Below are positions 1 to 11,353 of a stretch of DNA of 64,000 bases, one piece after another; positions within the stretch are counted from its first letter, which is position 1, and the number at the start of each line of letters is the position of its first letter. The position numbers were made by a program, and so were the translations under genes. Origin of the DNA: Centrapalus pauciflorus (Eukaryota > Streptophyta > Magnoliopsida > Asterales > Asteraceae); contig JAANYP010003248.1 in assembly GCA_020465985.1 (NCBI GenBank), forward strand, positions 1,836,501 through 1,900,500, in the 5' to 3' direction. The notes under the pieces are model-generated. The model was given only the letters and a program-made list of their open reading frames with translations. It was not told the DNA's origin and did not search any database.

Positions 1-220
1 GAAGAATGGACTAGCCTTTAACAAAAACAAAGCAGGATTCATCACACGAGAAGAGATCGAAAGTAAAGCAAACCAACTGATCAATAACCAGACATTCAAA
101 AAACAGGCACTGGCTCTTCAAGAAAAGGTTAAGAGCAGTATCCAAAAAGGTGGGAAGTCGCAAAAGAATCTAAGTGATTTCATTGAATGGATCCAGGAGA
201 CATACATCGATTCCAAATAG
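1..220 (+). CDS. UGT83A1-like glycosyltransferase, 3' end only
   Basis: Only the last 72 codons and the TAG stop (218-220) are in the window; the rest lies before base 1. Read from base 2, the frame gives a C-terminal UGT tail that aligns without gaps to the end of the complete gene at 3208-4691, including the same stop position. The two differ by scattered substitutions, so this is a diverged tandem copy and not an assembly duplicate. The frame is open throughout, so the copy may be functional, but the catalytic residues and PSPG box cannot be seen here. As a family, plant UGTs transfer sugar from UDP-sugars to small acceptors in the cytosol; this tail belongs to the donor-binding half. Confidence 0.85.
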   Translation, partial: KNGLAFNKNKAGFITREEIESKANQLINNQTFKKQALALQEKVKSSIQKGGKSQKNLSDFIEWIQETYIDSK

Positions 221-847
221 CACTTTCACTCGATCATTACGTGATTTCCTCCTTTGTTACGTTTTGTTTTGCTTGGATTTGAGTGGGTTTTAAAGTTAAG
301 TTTTTTTAATCCCTATCTATATATCAATGTACTACTGTAAAACATATTGTTGTTGTAATTCTCTTTCCTCAATTTTAGCTTCAACTTAGTTCTTCACTAT
401 TGCTAAAGAACTGAAAGCATGGAATTTTAACCTACACATCGATACAACTTGAGAATTCATAGAGAATTTATATATGCAATTTCAAGGCTTCCAACTAATA
501 ATTTTTCTTCATTTCCTTTTTTTATTCTCTCTACTAAACACAACCTAATATTAAAAGTATCATTAAAATTTAATTTCATTAAATTATACACTAAATATAC
601 AAATTTGAACATTAAATGCAGTGCACAAATTTTGTCAAACGAACAAATTCATGCATAAGTGGACAAATTTATCATGAAATACGTAAATGTTTACATAAAA
701 TCCATAATTTATCAAATGTATAAATTTTAAAATCAAATGTATAAATTTTAACATCAAATGAATAATTTATACATTAAATGCATAAATTTTATAGTGGTTC
801 TCACGAATTTGAGAGATTTTTACTGGAACTCAATCTTATATATATAG
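221..847. other. AT-rich intergenic, short tandem repeats
   Basis: This is the 3' flank of the partial UGT. At about 705-795 there are four imperfect copies of a roughly 21-bp AT-rich unit built on ATCAAATGTATAAATTTTAA. No coding signal is visible. Confidence 0.5.
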
Positions 848-1028
848 TAGACCTGGCAATTCGTGTATTCGTGTCGTTTTCACGTGTCAGACCCGAATTT
901 GACACGACATGAATACACGAAGGGCAATAAGTTTTATCTCAATTTTTAAGATGTATTCGTGTCGTGTATTCGTGTCGTGTCGTGTCTCTCACAAACTCGT
1001 GTATTCGTGTCTCCAATTGCCAGGTCTA
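848..1028. mobile_element. hAT-type MITE with CGTGT-rich interior
   Basis: Ends are inverted repeats, TAGACCTGGCAATT and AATTGCCAGGTCTA. The flanks carry a perfect 8-bp target duplication ATATATAG at 840-847 and 1029-1036, the hallmark length for hAT insertions. The 181-bp interior is made of repeated CGTGTCGTGT and GTATTCGTGT motifs and has no coding capacity. A larger relative with near-identical ends is at 47667-48296. The right target duplication abuts the next MITE. Confidence 0.85.
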
Positions 1029-1036
1029 ATATATAG

Positions 1037-1300
1037 GGGTGGGTTCAATGGAAAACCACTATGCACATGAAAACTATGAAAACCTACGCATACCGTCCGA
1101 TTTGATGCATTTCATGAAAAACGCGGTGGCATGATCGTAAATAAAGTGATGCATCACACGGAATTTTGATGCATCATGCGGGAAATTTGATGCATCACGC
1201 GAGATTTTAATACATCACGCGGGGAATTTGATGCATTTGTGGTGGTGCAGTGCGATTTTCACAAGTTTTCAGATGCATTGTGGTTTTCCATTGAACTTCC

Positions 1301-1302
<2 letters not shown>
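1037..1302. mobile_element. MITE with TGATGCATCA tandem repeats
   Basis: The ends share an inverted repeat around GTTCAATGGAAAACCA (about 1041-1063) and TGGTTTTCCATTGAAC (1280-1296). Inside, at about 1138-1225, about five degenerate copies of a 21-bp unit containing GATGCATCACGCGGG are arrayed. It lies in a TA-rich site, so a target duplication cannot be defined. A lone relic of one end is at about 17285-17325. Confidence 0.7.

Positions 1303-1355
<53 letters not shown>
1303..1355. repeat. (TA)n microsatellite
   Basis: About 26 uninterrupted TA units directly follow the MITE end. Confidence 0.95.
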
Positions 1356-1361
<6 letters not shown>

Positions 1362-3160
1362 CAATAAGATTCTATATTAGACTGAGGTACTGGAGTACCA
1401 TATTAAATTAACATGTTCATCACCATAAAATATTAATTCATGCCAAGATGTAATGTAATATACACTTCTCATAGGAACCATATCATATGTGTGTGTGATA
1501 AAATCAAAAATAAAAATTACACAAACTATCGCATTTATTATAAATGGTTAAGGTCGTATAATACCATCATAGTTTTCAAAATATACCGATATGGTGCATG
1601 AGTTTTTTTTTACACATATGATAAATGTACTTTAGTTTTCTTATATAACTTTAAAATGAATCAAATATTAAGTATCTCATTGATAACCTTAGGATATGTT
1701 TGATACCATATAATCCTATAAATAAAATCTTTTAGGTTTATAAACTAATTAAACAACTGAGAATGACATATAATAACTGTTGACATAAAAAATAAAGCGA
1801 AAATAATAAAACACTAATTTTATTTATTTTTTTCATGTTTTTCATTTTAAAAATGAATGAGAGAAATAGAATTTACATTTTTATTGAAAATTAAGACTAT
1901 CGTTACACGTTAAAAAAACAAGTTATAAATCTTAACGTACCATAGTTTATCTACATTCGTTATTAAGGGTAAGTGAAGTCAATTGATACAATTAAGAAAA
2001 TTTGAATTTAAATGGGAAGAGAATCTTTTATTCCGTTCGTCTATGATGTTTCATTTTGTTATAGGTTTGGATAATTGACGGCTAAGATCAAAACTCTAGT
2101 ACATCCATTTATGTCTATATCTTATAGGACCTAACGTACCCGTACTAGACATTTATGATAAAACGAATTGAAATTTCTTCATTTGTATAGACAATTTTTT
2201 AATGAATTAATTATGAAAAAAGTAAAATATTGTTATATTTTTTTTAAGTGTTTAATATTAAAAAAAAAATCAACATGGATTTTTATATTTTTGTGTTTTA
2301 GCATCATTGTGTTACTTTTTATCAATAAAATCATTTAGTTATTTATTCTTTGTAATTTTTAGAATTTTTCTTTTTTTTCCTCGAAAAAGGCTTCAAGTTT
2401 CAAAAAATTTCGGGACAAAAAAGTGAAATTATGTTGGTTTAAACATAGGATTGATAACAAAAAAAAAAACAAAACATCTTTGAAAGTCAGAATGAAAATA
2501 TTACCTTGAGTACTTTTTTAGGAAAAAAATAACATGGAGTCATGAAACCACAGAAAACATGAAAACATGTTGGGTTTTTTTTTCATATTAAACCATTTTT
2601 TTAATTTGGATAACATGTTAAGTTTTTTTTTAATTAAGGGATTGTACTTTTGAAACACACCTCTCAATGTAATGTGTTACCTGATTAGGTAAACGATAAT
2701 TTTTAAAAAATGTCATGACAGGTTTTATTTAAGGAAAAATTACCATAAATATAACATAAAATATATATTTTGACTATAAATATAATATGAAATTTCTTAT
2801 GCCAAGAAAGATGGCATAAATTCAATTTTGAGAAAAGAAGATATTGATTATCAATTCCGAAAGTAAAATGTTAATTTTATGGTCTCTTGTTTGGCAAACT
2901 CAACATTTGATTATCCTCTTTTGACAAAAAAATCGAATTACATATTCTTTCTTGACAAAAATAAAATTTTATTTTATCTTTCTTGGTTTAAAAAATTTTA
3001 TGATAGAAAAGAGAGGAAGCAAAAGGAAAGGAAAAAACGTGGGAAGTTTGGCATATTAAGTCCAATATAAATGCCTACCTAATAACTAGGATTAGGTTGT
3101 GGTTGTCTAGCTATTTAATTTAATAAAAAAAACATCCAATTATCACTTCCGGTTCGGGTT
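1356..3160. other. AT-rich intergenic, upstream of the UGT gene
   Basis: Low-complexity AT-rich DNA with T-runs. Short open frames here have no recognisable protein character. No repeat ends were resolved. Confidence 0.4.
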
Positions 3161-3165
3161 CCAGG

Positions 3166-3175
3166 CATATATAAT
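3166..3175 (+). promoter_or_regulatory. TATA box of the UGT gene
   Basis: ATATATAATA lies about 40 bases upstream of the ATG at 3208 and would give a very short 5' leader. It is the only good TATA element close to the start. Confidence 0.5.
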
Positions 3176-3207
3176 AATCGCGTACTCAATCTAATCTAAA
3201 TTAAAAC

Positions 3208-4691
3208 ATGAAAATGAGTCAACATGTTATAGCCATTCCTTATCCAGCACAAGGCCATGTGATCCCTATGATGGAGCTTGCTCAATTCTTGGTTAAGCAT
3301 GGAGTCAAAGTCACTTTCATAAACACAGAGATCATTCACAAACTGGTTGCCGATACCATAACCACCTGCCCACAATTGCAATTGATTTCAATCCCAGATG
3401 GGTTGGAACCATCAGATGACAGGACCGATTTAGGTAAGGAGTCTAAATCAATCTTCAAAACCATGCCTGGAAAGCTTCAAAAACTTCTAAACACATTTAA
3501 CAATCAACAAGATAGCAAAGTCACTTGTCTTATTGCTGATAATTGCATGGGATGGGCCATACATTTGGCACACACTATGGGAATTAGAACTGCCACTTTC
3601 TGGCCTGCCTCAGCTGCTACACTGGCTTCCGTTTTCAGCTTTCAGAAGCTAATCGATCATGGATTTATAAATGATTATGGTAAACTCAAATCCCTCCATC
3701 ACTTGCGACTCGATACAATCTAACAACTACAACTTACAAGTTAATTAAGTTCATTCTTCTATTCGATCTAACTTTGTATTAAATTTCAGGGGTTCCTTTA
3801 AATGATAATATGATTCAGCTATCACCTACCATGCCATCTATAAAGCCAAGCAACCTCTCATGGGCCTGTATTGGTGATGAAGCCACCACAAAAGAAGCTT
3901 TTAATGTTATGGTAGAAGCTGCCAAGACTGCCACAATGACACAATGGGTATTATGTAATTCTAGTATTCATCTGGAGCCTGCAGCATTTAGCCTTTTCTC
4001 GTTGATGTTACCAATTGGTCCGCTGTTGGCAAGTAACCGACTTGCCGACCAAGCGGGCCACTTCTGGCAAGAAGACACCACCTGCTTAACATGGCTTGAT
4101 CGGCAACCTGCCTGCTCGGTCATTTATGTAGCATTTGGAAGCTTCACTATTTTCGACCAGACTCAATTTGAAGAACTGGCTCTCGGTCTTGAACTAACCA
4201 ACAGACCGTTCTTGTGGGTTGTGCGGCCAGGCATAACCAAGGAGACTACAGTTGATTATCCGGATGACTATATGAAAAGAGTGGGTGATCGAGGGCGAAT
4301 CGTTAGCTGGGCACCTCAACAGAAGGTCTTGGCTCATCCTTCAGTGGCTTGCTTCTTGAGCCACTGTGGTTGGAACTCTACTTTAGAAGGTGTTAATAAC
4401 GGTGTTCCTTTCATGTGTTGGCCATACTTTGCCGATCAGTTTCATAACCAATCTTACGTTTGCGACATCTGGAAGAATGGACTAGCCTTTAACAAAAACA
4501 ATGCAGGAATCATCACACGAGAAGAGATAGAAAGTAAAGTGAACCAGTTGATCAACAACCAAACATTCAAAGAACAGGCCTTGGCTCTTCAAGAAAAAGT
4601 TACGAGCAGTATCCAAAATGGTGGGACCTCGCAAAAGAATCTGAGCGATTTCATTGAGTGGATCCAAGAGAAAAACACCGAATCCGAATAA
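3208..4691 (+). CDS. UGT83A1-like: UDP-glycosyltransferase, UGT83A1-like, two exons
   Basis: Family 1 glycosyltransferase that moves a sugar from a UDP-sugar, probably UDP-glucose, to a small acceptor in the cytosol; the acceptor cannot be told from sequence. Model: exon 1 3208-3679, intron 3680-3789 (GT...CAG, 110 bp), exon 2 3790-4691. The join restores a glycine codon and gives 457 aa, a normal UGT length. Visible residues: N-terminal motif with putative catalytic His17 in AQGHVIP, activating Asp111 in LIADN, and a full 44-residue PSPG box at residues 331-374 with Trp at box position 22 and a final Gln, both typical of glucose donors. The first ATG follows the TATA box closely and a second ATG lies two codons on. 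Family assignment rests on the PAQGHVIP(L/M)MEL start and the intron position. It is the intact member of a tandem group with 1-220 and the relic near 9400. Confidence 0.93.
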
Positions 4692-5186
4692 GATTCTCGC
4701 TTGATCGTTATGCATGTGACTCTAATTCCTTTCTAAAGTTGTTGTAAGCTTGGATTTGAGGTTCATCTTTATCGATTTGGAGTGGGAATAATAATATCGA
4801 ATACAAAACGTATATGCATCTATTTAGTTGAACTGTTTTAGGTAAAAATTTTCATCGAAAATATTGATTTCCAAAATTGGCATTCAAATCCATAAAAATT
4901 TATGATGTTTTTGGTTTTTTAATTTTGAATTTTTAAAATTACAAGTATACTTAAAAACTCTTTTTAAATGTCTTCTTTTGTTTTCAACCTAGTAACCCCA
5001 TTTTGTTTTGGTTTTTAAATTTTAGTCTTTTTATCGATACATCTTCTATAATATAAAACATTTATAATATTTGGTTTTAAAACTTACTTTTAAGTAATAC
5101 CAACTCACTTCTTCATATGTATCAATATGATACATTATCTTTCTTTTACACATATGATACATATACTTCATTTTTTTATATTAATA
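4692..5186. other. UGT 3' flank, AT-rich
   Basis: 3'-UTR and intergenic DNA. Its first part resembles the flank after the partial UGT at 221-300 (both have GCTTGGATTTGAG), so the duplicated block extended past the stop codon. Confidence 0.5.
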
Positions 5187-5290
5187 CACTACTAAAAAAT
5201 TGACTTTTACAGACAAAAATCATCTGTCGATAATTACCAAGGGATTACTTATGGATCAGTCACTCAGTAATAATGATTTTTCTTGTTGTG
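5187..5290. mobile_element. 104-bp mini-CACTA element
   Basis: It starts CACTACTAAAAAA and ends in the inverted equivalent (CACAACAAGAAAAA read on the minus strand). A 3-bp duplication ATA sits on both sides (5184-5186 and 5291-5293), matching CACTA/En-Spm insertions. It is too small to code for anything. Confidence 0.75.
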
Positions 5291-6450
5291 ATATGGTATG
5301 ATTCTACATAAACCGGACTCTATTAGTATGAAAAACCAAACTCTATATATGTAGAATTATTTCATATTTGTAAGAAAATCAAAGTACATGTACCATATGT
5401 ATAACATTTAAAAACATTAAAAAAATGTGTTGGTAACTTGGTATTGTAAAACCTAAACCCTAAGATGGAGTTTGGTTCGCGAAATTGCCTAGGTTATCAA
5501 AGTCTTGCATTTAGTAAGCGAAAATTTTCGGTTTGAAGTTTTTAATAAAACTGAAAAACATGATTGTTTTTAAGAAATCGCATTTTAGATATAATAATGT
5601 GTTTAAATGTATTATAAATAGTTTTTGCGTTTTCATTTTTCACTCCCCTTTATATCATAAATTTGGTGACTAGATTGAAAACAATTTGTGAAAACCTAAA
5701 AAATGTGCTTTCAAATTTATTGTGCTTACTGAAAACAACACAAAACAATGGATCTGAACGCATTTTTCAGAAACTTTTGTTTTCAATCAAAATTTTCGCT
5801 GAAAACAGGTTAACTAAATGGCCCCTAAAGTTGTCAAACATATATTTAAGTAATTCATGAAATTTGTTAAACATATAATCTAAAAGTAAAAGTTATTCTA
5901 TACAAAAATATAGCATTATTATATAAAATCTTATGGAGACGTTTGTAACTCTAGTGTGAGAAAGAGATATTACTCACCACAAATTGTGAGAGACGTGTAT
6001 TTCACTATATATAGAGACGATATACAAAAGAGATATACAAGGAAGTGTGATAACAAAGTCTAACTAATTTTCTAATAATATAGGAGTTAGGTGAGGTGAC
6101 TCGTCAATCACATCTATTATGTAGTTTTGTCATGTAACATACATTTCATGGATCTTAGTGTTAGAATATTAGGCAATTTCTTAGTTTTAACTTTCATTTT
6201 CTTTCTTCAATCATGACGATGCATCCTTTTTAAAATTTAATTGACATTTAAATATTAATTTGATTACATTTTATAAAATATTCAAGTATCTTAAAGTTTC
6301 ATTAAACTTTACACATTAACATGTATTATAAAAACAAAAATTATTTATACTGATTGTGAGGTGTGTTAGTGTATTGTAGTAAAACTTAGAGGGGGCTTTA
6401 TGTAACTAAGAGGGATTAGTTGCATATTAGTTGCATATTTGTTACGTTAG

Positions 6451-6492
<42 letters not shown>

Positions 6493-7257
6493 CACAAGAA
6501 CAGATTAGCGAAGACAGATCAGATAGATATGGAGAGGGAGAGAAGAGAGGCAGCGATGAGAGGAGGCAACCACCAGCTGTGAGGCTGGTGGTGCAGCACC
6601 ATCATCCTTGGGTGGTGGTGATTGTATCACATAGTATAATGGCATTGGTGTTCAATAATAAATCAGAGAAAGAATCTTGTGATAATTATTCTGTTTTCTT
6701 GGTTCTTGTATGTGTGTTCATTTATGCATTCATGTATGTACTTTGATGCATGAATTGGTTGTACATGAAGATCATTCTTATCTCCATGGTTGTGCGTTAT
6801 CTTCTACACTGATTATATATAGATTACAGAAGTCTTATTGCAAACTTTAGCACCAATCATATATTTAGTGATAATTAACTATAGTAATAATATCCATTTG
6901 TTGCTAAGACTATAAGAAGATGTTTGTTATGATGAATTTGAATAAAATGAAATCACACAAGGTTTATAAGTTTTTTTTTTTTTTTTTTTGTTATATGACA
7001 AGTTATGATTTTCAATAAAAAAGAGTAGAGAATGAACCTCTTTTATTTTCTTATAAAATGTGGAGAAAATAATAAACATGAAAAGATAATGAAGTTTTAA
7101 TTGTTTTTCTTCATTTTACATGCCAACTTTTATTTATGTGTACCTATCATTGGTTAAAATAAATAATTGATGGTTATATGATGAATGATTCTATCTAACG
7201 ATACCAAACGTATCCAAAGTGAAGCAAATCGATACAAACAAGAACATCTGATTCCAA
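5291..7257. other. Intergenic with (TA)n and poly-T
   Basis: AT-rich DNA with a (TA)n run at 6452-6489 and a poly-T run near 6970-6989. 6490-6620 is purine-rich (GGAGAGGGAGAGAAGAG) followed by CCACCAGCTG-type sequence; the open frame across it starts in the TA repeat and does not look like a gene. Confidence 0.4.
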
Positions 7258-7545
7258 GACTATGTTTGGTAGAATGCTTTTAAGTGCTTTTAGTATCTTT
7301 GGTTTTAATAAGCTCTACTAAAACTAAAAGTCTTGTTTGAAATGAAACATAAAGCTTTCATTTTCTCAAAAAAAAAGTTCTTTTATAAAACGTTAGCATT
7401 TGAAAAGCTCTGGAGCTTTTGGTCAAACATAATTACATTTTTACTCTCCTAATCATAAACTACCATCTTTAATTAATATTAATGTCTTTTTATGTAATTT
7501 AATACTAAAAATTACACCTACAGCTACTTTTACCAAACACATTTA
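7258..7545. mobile_element. Possible MITE with TGTTTGGTA ends
   Basis: ATGTTTGGTAGAA near 7262 is matched by the inverted TTTTACCAAACAC near 7530, and the interior repeats TTTTAGTA/AGCTTTTAG motifs. No clear target duplication, so the boundaries are approximate. Confidence 0.4.
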
Positions 7546-7629
7546 TAAAAGTAAAATCTCCCGCTCTTTTAAAAAGTTTCAGCTCTCAGAAGCTTCAGCT
7601 ACTAAAAGCTCTACCTCTTTTAGAGGTTT

Positions 7630-9345
7630 AAATGAGAGAATCTAGTGTTATAAATGTTCGAGAGGTCATCGGAGACCTGTCCGGCACCGCCAGTGCTGCC
7701 GCCGCCTTGGCCAGTGGTCGGCCGGTCTTACTCTATTCTTCCTCTGTTTGGCCGACGATGGGCCTGTTTCTGTTTTCCTTCTGTTACAGCTTCCAGCACA
7801 AGAGAGTAAAAGGGATTTAGTTGGGCTTTAATTTTGGGCCAAACCGATTGCTGTCCATCTTTTTGTTGTTGCTGCATTCATTCAAGTAAAGTCAAGAAAA
7901 AACAAAAGAGTGGTGTTAGGCTTTTGTTAAATCATTTGGATTATTAACATAAGTTGGGTAGTTTAATTGGTTGGGTTTAGATTTTTCAGATTGAGGTGGT
8001 TACTGGGTTTAATATTTAATTGATATTGGATCAAATCGTCAATATTAAATCAGATGGGTTTAGGATATAATTGTGTTGGCTTGAGATCTTAAATTAGTTG
8101 ATTTAAATATAATAACTCAAGTGGGTAATTCACTGGAAGGGTTAAATTATAAATTGCATTTGGATCATGGTTATTTATTGGGTTATTCATCTAATCATTT
8201 TATTAATTAAATTAGGTTGATAATTGAATGAACTAAAACTATAAAATAATTCATTGATCAATCAATTTTATATTAAGGGTTATGAGCTTATAACGTTTAA
8301 GTCATTATTAAATCTAGACATTTAATATTGGTCTAATAACTTTAAAATTTAAATTCTACGATCTCAATAAATTTAACTAATAAATCTAAAGTTACCGATT
8401 TAGTCCTTGAAACTTTAGTTAATTAAATACATAGCAGGCTTGGCAAATTATAAAGTTATGATAAATAGGCAATATATTTTGATATCAGGGCTCTAGTGAT
8501 TCGATTGAGACGTGTGGTTTTCGTTAGTGCTTCAACTGATAGCGAGTAGTCGTTTGGCGAGTACGAATTACGGGCACTATGAGTAATTAATTTAATTTCA
8601 CAAATGATCATACATAATATGTTTGCACTAGATATCATATTCGTTTGTACTACTATGATTAATGATTCATTACCATGATTACCCTAGATTATTGTTATTC
8701 ATTCTGTTGCCTTGAGCTGTTACCTGATAACCATTTCCCTCGTATACATAGTGTGTATTATGTGGATTATGAGAATTTATCGAAGTTGATGTGTGCTTCC
8801 GAGCTGCATGTCGGGCGAGCCTCATGCTTTCATTTGTACACATGCTAACCGAGCAAGTCGTACGCCATGCACCAGGGGAGCCGGTAATTGTACCTATTCG
8901 TCTATGCTAAATCGAGCGAGTCGTAATGCTATACATGTTGAATTTGAACCGATATTTGTGTTGATCATGTTATATATGCTGGTTTGTGTTTTTGAATCTG
9001 TTACTCGTTAGACGACGGCTTACCCCACTTGTAGAGACAACTTTTCAGGTGCAATTGATAAGAGAAATGCATCGACATCAAGATCTAGAGTTTGATGACT
9101 CGTGGTATCAGAAACGGCTTCCGCATTTATTATGATTTATATTATGTACTTGGTACGTGAAGATCTTTAGACATTCAATTTGGTTATAATAACTACAAAT
9201 AAACTTTAGCGTACCCTAATTATTGTGGTTTGGAATTTTTATCTGTGTTGACATGCAGGTTTGAACTTGGAATACTTTTCACGTTGCTTTCAAGGTTTAT
9301 GTTCTAGATATTGGTAAACGTGTCACGTTATTAGAACGGGACTAT
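7630..9345 (+). mobile_element. Probable degraded LTR-retrotransposon DNA
   Basis: The segment is richer in G than its surroundings and has no intact gene. Around 9003-9120 it resembles a plant LTR tail, with a TACCCCACTTGTAGAGAC stretch, TTTTCAGGTGC, and TGGTATCAGA at 9103-9112, which resembles the primer binding site complementary to initiator tRNA-Met. The usual CA dinucleotide before that site is missing and no second LTR is visible. The open frames at 7632-7820 and 8793-9011 have no family resemblance. Confidence 0.3.
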
Positions 9346-9399
9346 AATTTGGGAATATAATATCTTTTTTTATGTCAATATTAAAAAATTGTGTCAAGG

Positions 9400-9967
9400 C
9401 AACCAAAATGAGGAAATGGGTATTATGCAAATCGAGTGATCTATCACTTGGAGCCTGCAACATTTAGCATTTGCTTACAACTATTACCAGTTGGTCCACT
9501 GTTTGCAGGCAGGCAACTTCTGGCAAGATGACTACCCACCTGCTTTAAGTCTTTAACGTAGCTTGATCAATAACCAGCAGGCTCGGTTATTTTTTTAGCA
9601 TTTAGAATCTACATTATTTTGGACCGTTATTTTACAACTTCTTAATTATTCCATTAAGCAAACAATATAGTAATATGCTGAGGATGAATTGTTAGTAGGG
9701 ATGACGGTCGTCATCCAATCTAATCCACCATCGGTAGATATGGACAAAATTAAATGAATGAATATTGGATAGGATATGGAGGATTATTAGTTCTCCTTCC
9801 ATAATATTCATTACCAATATTAATATGTTCTGACGATTTATATTAATATTCTAACAAAGCTGGAAAGAAGAGATGGAAAGTAAACTTACGCAGCTGATTA
9901 ACCACCAAACAATCATAAAACAGACATTAACGATTATAGAAAAAGGTGGGAGCGATTCCATCTGTTG
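9400..9967 (+). pseudogene. UGT83A1-like relic
   Basis: Third copy of the UGT group, non-functional. 9400-9640 aligns to about 3937-4170 of the intact gene, from the ATGGGTATTATG block through the LEPAAF and WLDRQPACSVI regions. It carries small deletions, an inserted repeat around TAAGTCTTTAACG, and in-frame stops. 9858-9962 aligns to the C-terminal region 4520-4660 (GAAGAGATGGAAAGTAAA). The stretch between, which should encode the PSPG box, is replaced by AT-rich repeat-like sequence, so donor binding is lost. It supports an ancient tandem UGT array reduced by deletion and insertion. Confidence 0.8.
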
Positions 9968-10707
9968 AATGGAGGATTACACTATATTAATCATTATATG
10001 ATTTTCTTGATAAATTTATATGCTTGATTTGAGGTTCATATTTATCAATTTTGACTTTTCAGTGGAAAAACAAAAATGAAGTTGCCGGTCTCGATTGAAT
10101 CTGGGTAGAATTACATAACCCTGAACCAACTTTCCATATTGTTCAATGCTCATCTCTGTTTTGTCAAATTCAATAAACCGTGAAATAGATGTAGAATCTT
10201 TAATGTGTGTAAAATACAAGTTAATTATACCCCAAAATAATTTATTAAACACATAAGAAAATGCCACCCACAAAGCAGCTTCACCATAAATACAAATTCT
10301 CATCACCATCATCACCTATGTTGCTTTGGACCAAAATCAAAACCAAACCCAATTAAACTACCGCCGGTACCGGAAATACGCAGATTCCCCGTCGACACTC
10401 TGTGCAGAACCAAACTGTCGTTCTGTTTCCTCCATTTTTATTTAATGAAATTTCAATTTAATCAATCAAACATATAAATCCAAATGAAATCGTGGATTAA
10501 AACAAAATTAAGTAAGATAATTTAAGCGATTGAAAACCTAAATGAAATGAAAACGAATTTAAATATTCCAAGGTCCCTGAAGTACAGGCATTCAAAATCT
10601 AATTAAATGAAAAAAAAAAAAAATTATATAGATGAAGAAATGAGTTTGATTACCTCTGCTTCAAATTAAAAAAATTAAAAATTAAAAATATATATGTAGT
10701 GTTTAGT
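9968..10707. other. Intergenic / HLH gene 3' region
   Basis: The segment between the UGT relic and the HLH gene stop. No convincing coding sequence. A 9-A run is at about 10611-10621. Part may be 3' UTR of the minus-strand HLH gene. Confidence 0.35.
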
Positions 10708-11010
10708 TTACTGCTGTACAAGGGAGGAGGAAGACGATCCATAAAAATCGACTAGTTTTTGTAAGACGGAGACTTGTGTTCGTAGAAGAAGAATGTAGTC
10801 AGCGGTTTCCTGAAACAACTGATCGGCGGATGAGTCGGTGGCGGTTTCCTGAGCCGGTATGAGGTTCTTCAGAGCCTCGAGCTTGTCGGAAACAGATGAC
10901 GTCCTCGTTATGCTTGGTTTGGTCTGATGTTTACTCGTTCTTCTGTACCCTGAAGACGTCCATCGTTTTCTCGCCTGAAAATTCTTTAATCTCCTCGGCG
11001 TCGACCCCAT
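10708..11010 (-). CDS. Small atypical HLH protein (PAR/UPB/IBH type)
   Basis: 100-aa protein, ATG at 11010-11008, TAA at 10708-10710. Residues about 40-56 (VSDKLEALKNLIPAQ) form helix 1 of a helix-loop-helix. Residues about 62-90 (ADQLFQETADYILLLRTQV) form helix 2, with the LF.ETADYI.LL pattern of plant atypical HLH regulators. A Lys/Arg-rich N-terminus is present, but the His-Glu-Arg set that reads E-boxes is not visible, so it should act by dimerising with other (b)HLH proteins and not by binding DNA. Such proteins act in the nucleus in light, brassinosteroid or growth signalling. I cannot choose between the PAR1/2, UPB1 and IBH1 groups. It stands alone, with GC content clearly higher than the flanks. 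Confidence 0.75.
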   Translation of the reverse strand: MGSTPRRLKNFQARKRWTSSGYRRTSKHQTKPSITRTSSVSDKLEALKNLIPAQETATDSSADQLFQETADYILLLRTQVSVLQKLVDFYGSSSSSLVQQ

Positions 11011-11353
11011 AACCGGAATTTCAGAGGGTACCGGTGATGCAGTTTTAATATTTCTCCGGTTTGGGTGGGTTTGATGAAACCAACACCGTTTTGGGGGGGT
11101 TTAAGTAATCGGGTCATCTTCTATTGCCATCCCATTTGTGCACTATTTACGAATATGCCATTTCTTCTTTTTCGTTTGTCGTTTCTGCCAGCCGTACGGA
11201 TTTATTATTATCCCTAAGTTATAGATTAAAATTATTATCTATAAAAATATGATAAATTCAACAGTAACAAAGTAATAGATGTTGTCCAGGCATGTGGGAA
11301 TACTATGTAACAATATTTGTCGATAAAATTGATTGAATGTACAACTTTTTTTA

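Noticed and set aside
6420..6746. 108-aa plus-strand frame with an IYIYIY start
   Set aside because: The beginning is the translated TA microsatellite and the rest shows no domain or splice context.
7632..7820. 62-aa plus-strand frame with an Ala-rich stretch
   Set aside because: Short, no domain, lies in probable retrotransposon-derived DNA.
9103..9112. Clean LTR/primer-binding-site junction
   Set aside because: TGGTATCAGA is present but lacks the preceding CA and a second LTR, so only a low-confidence degraded element is reported.
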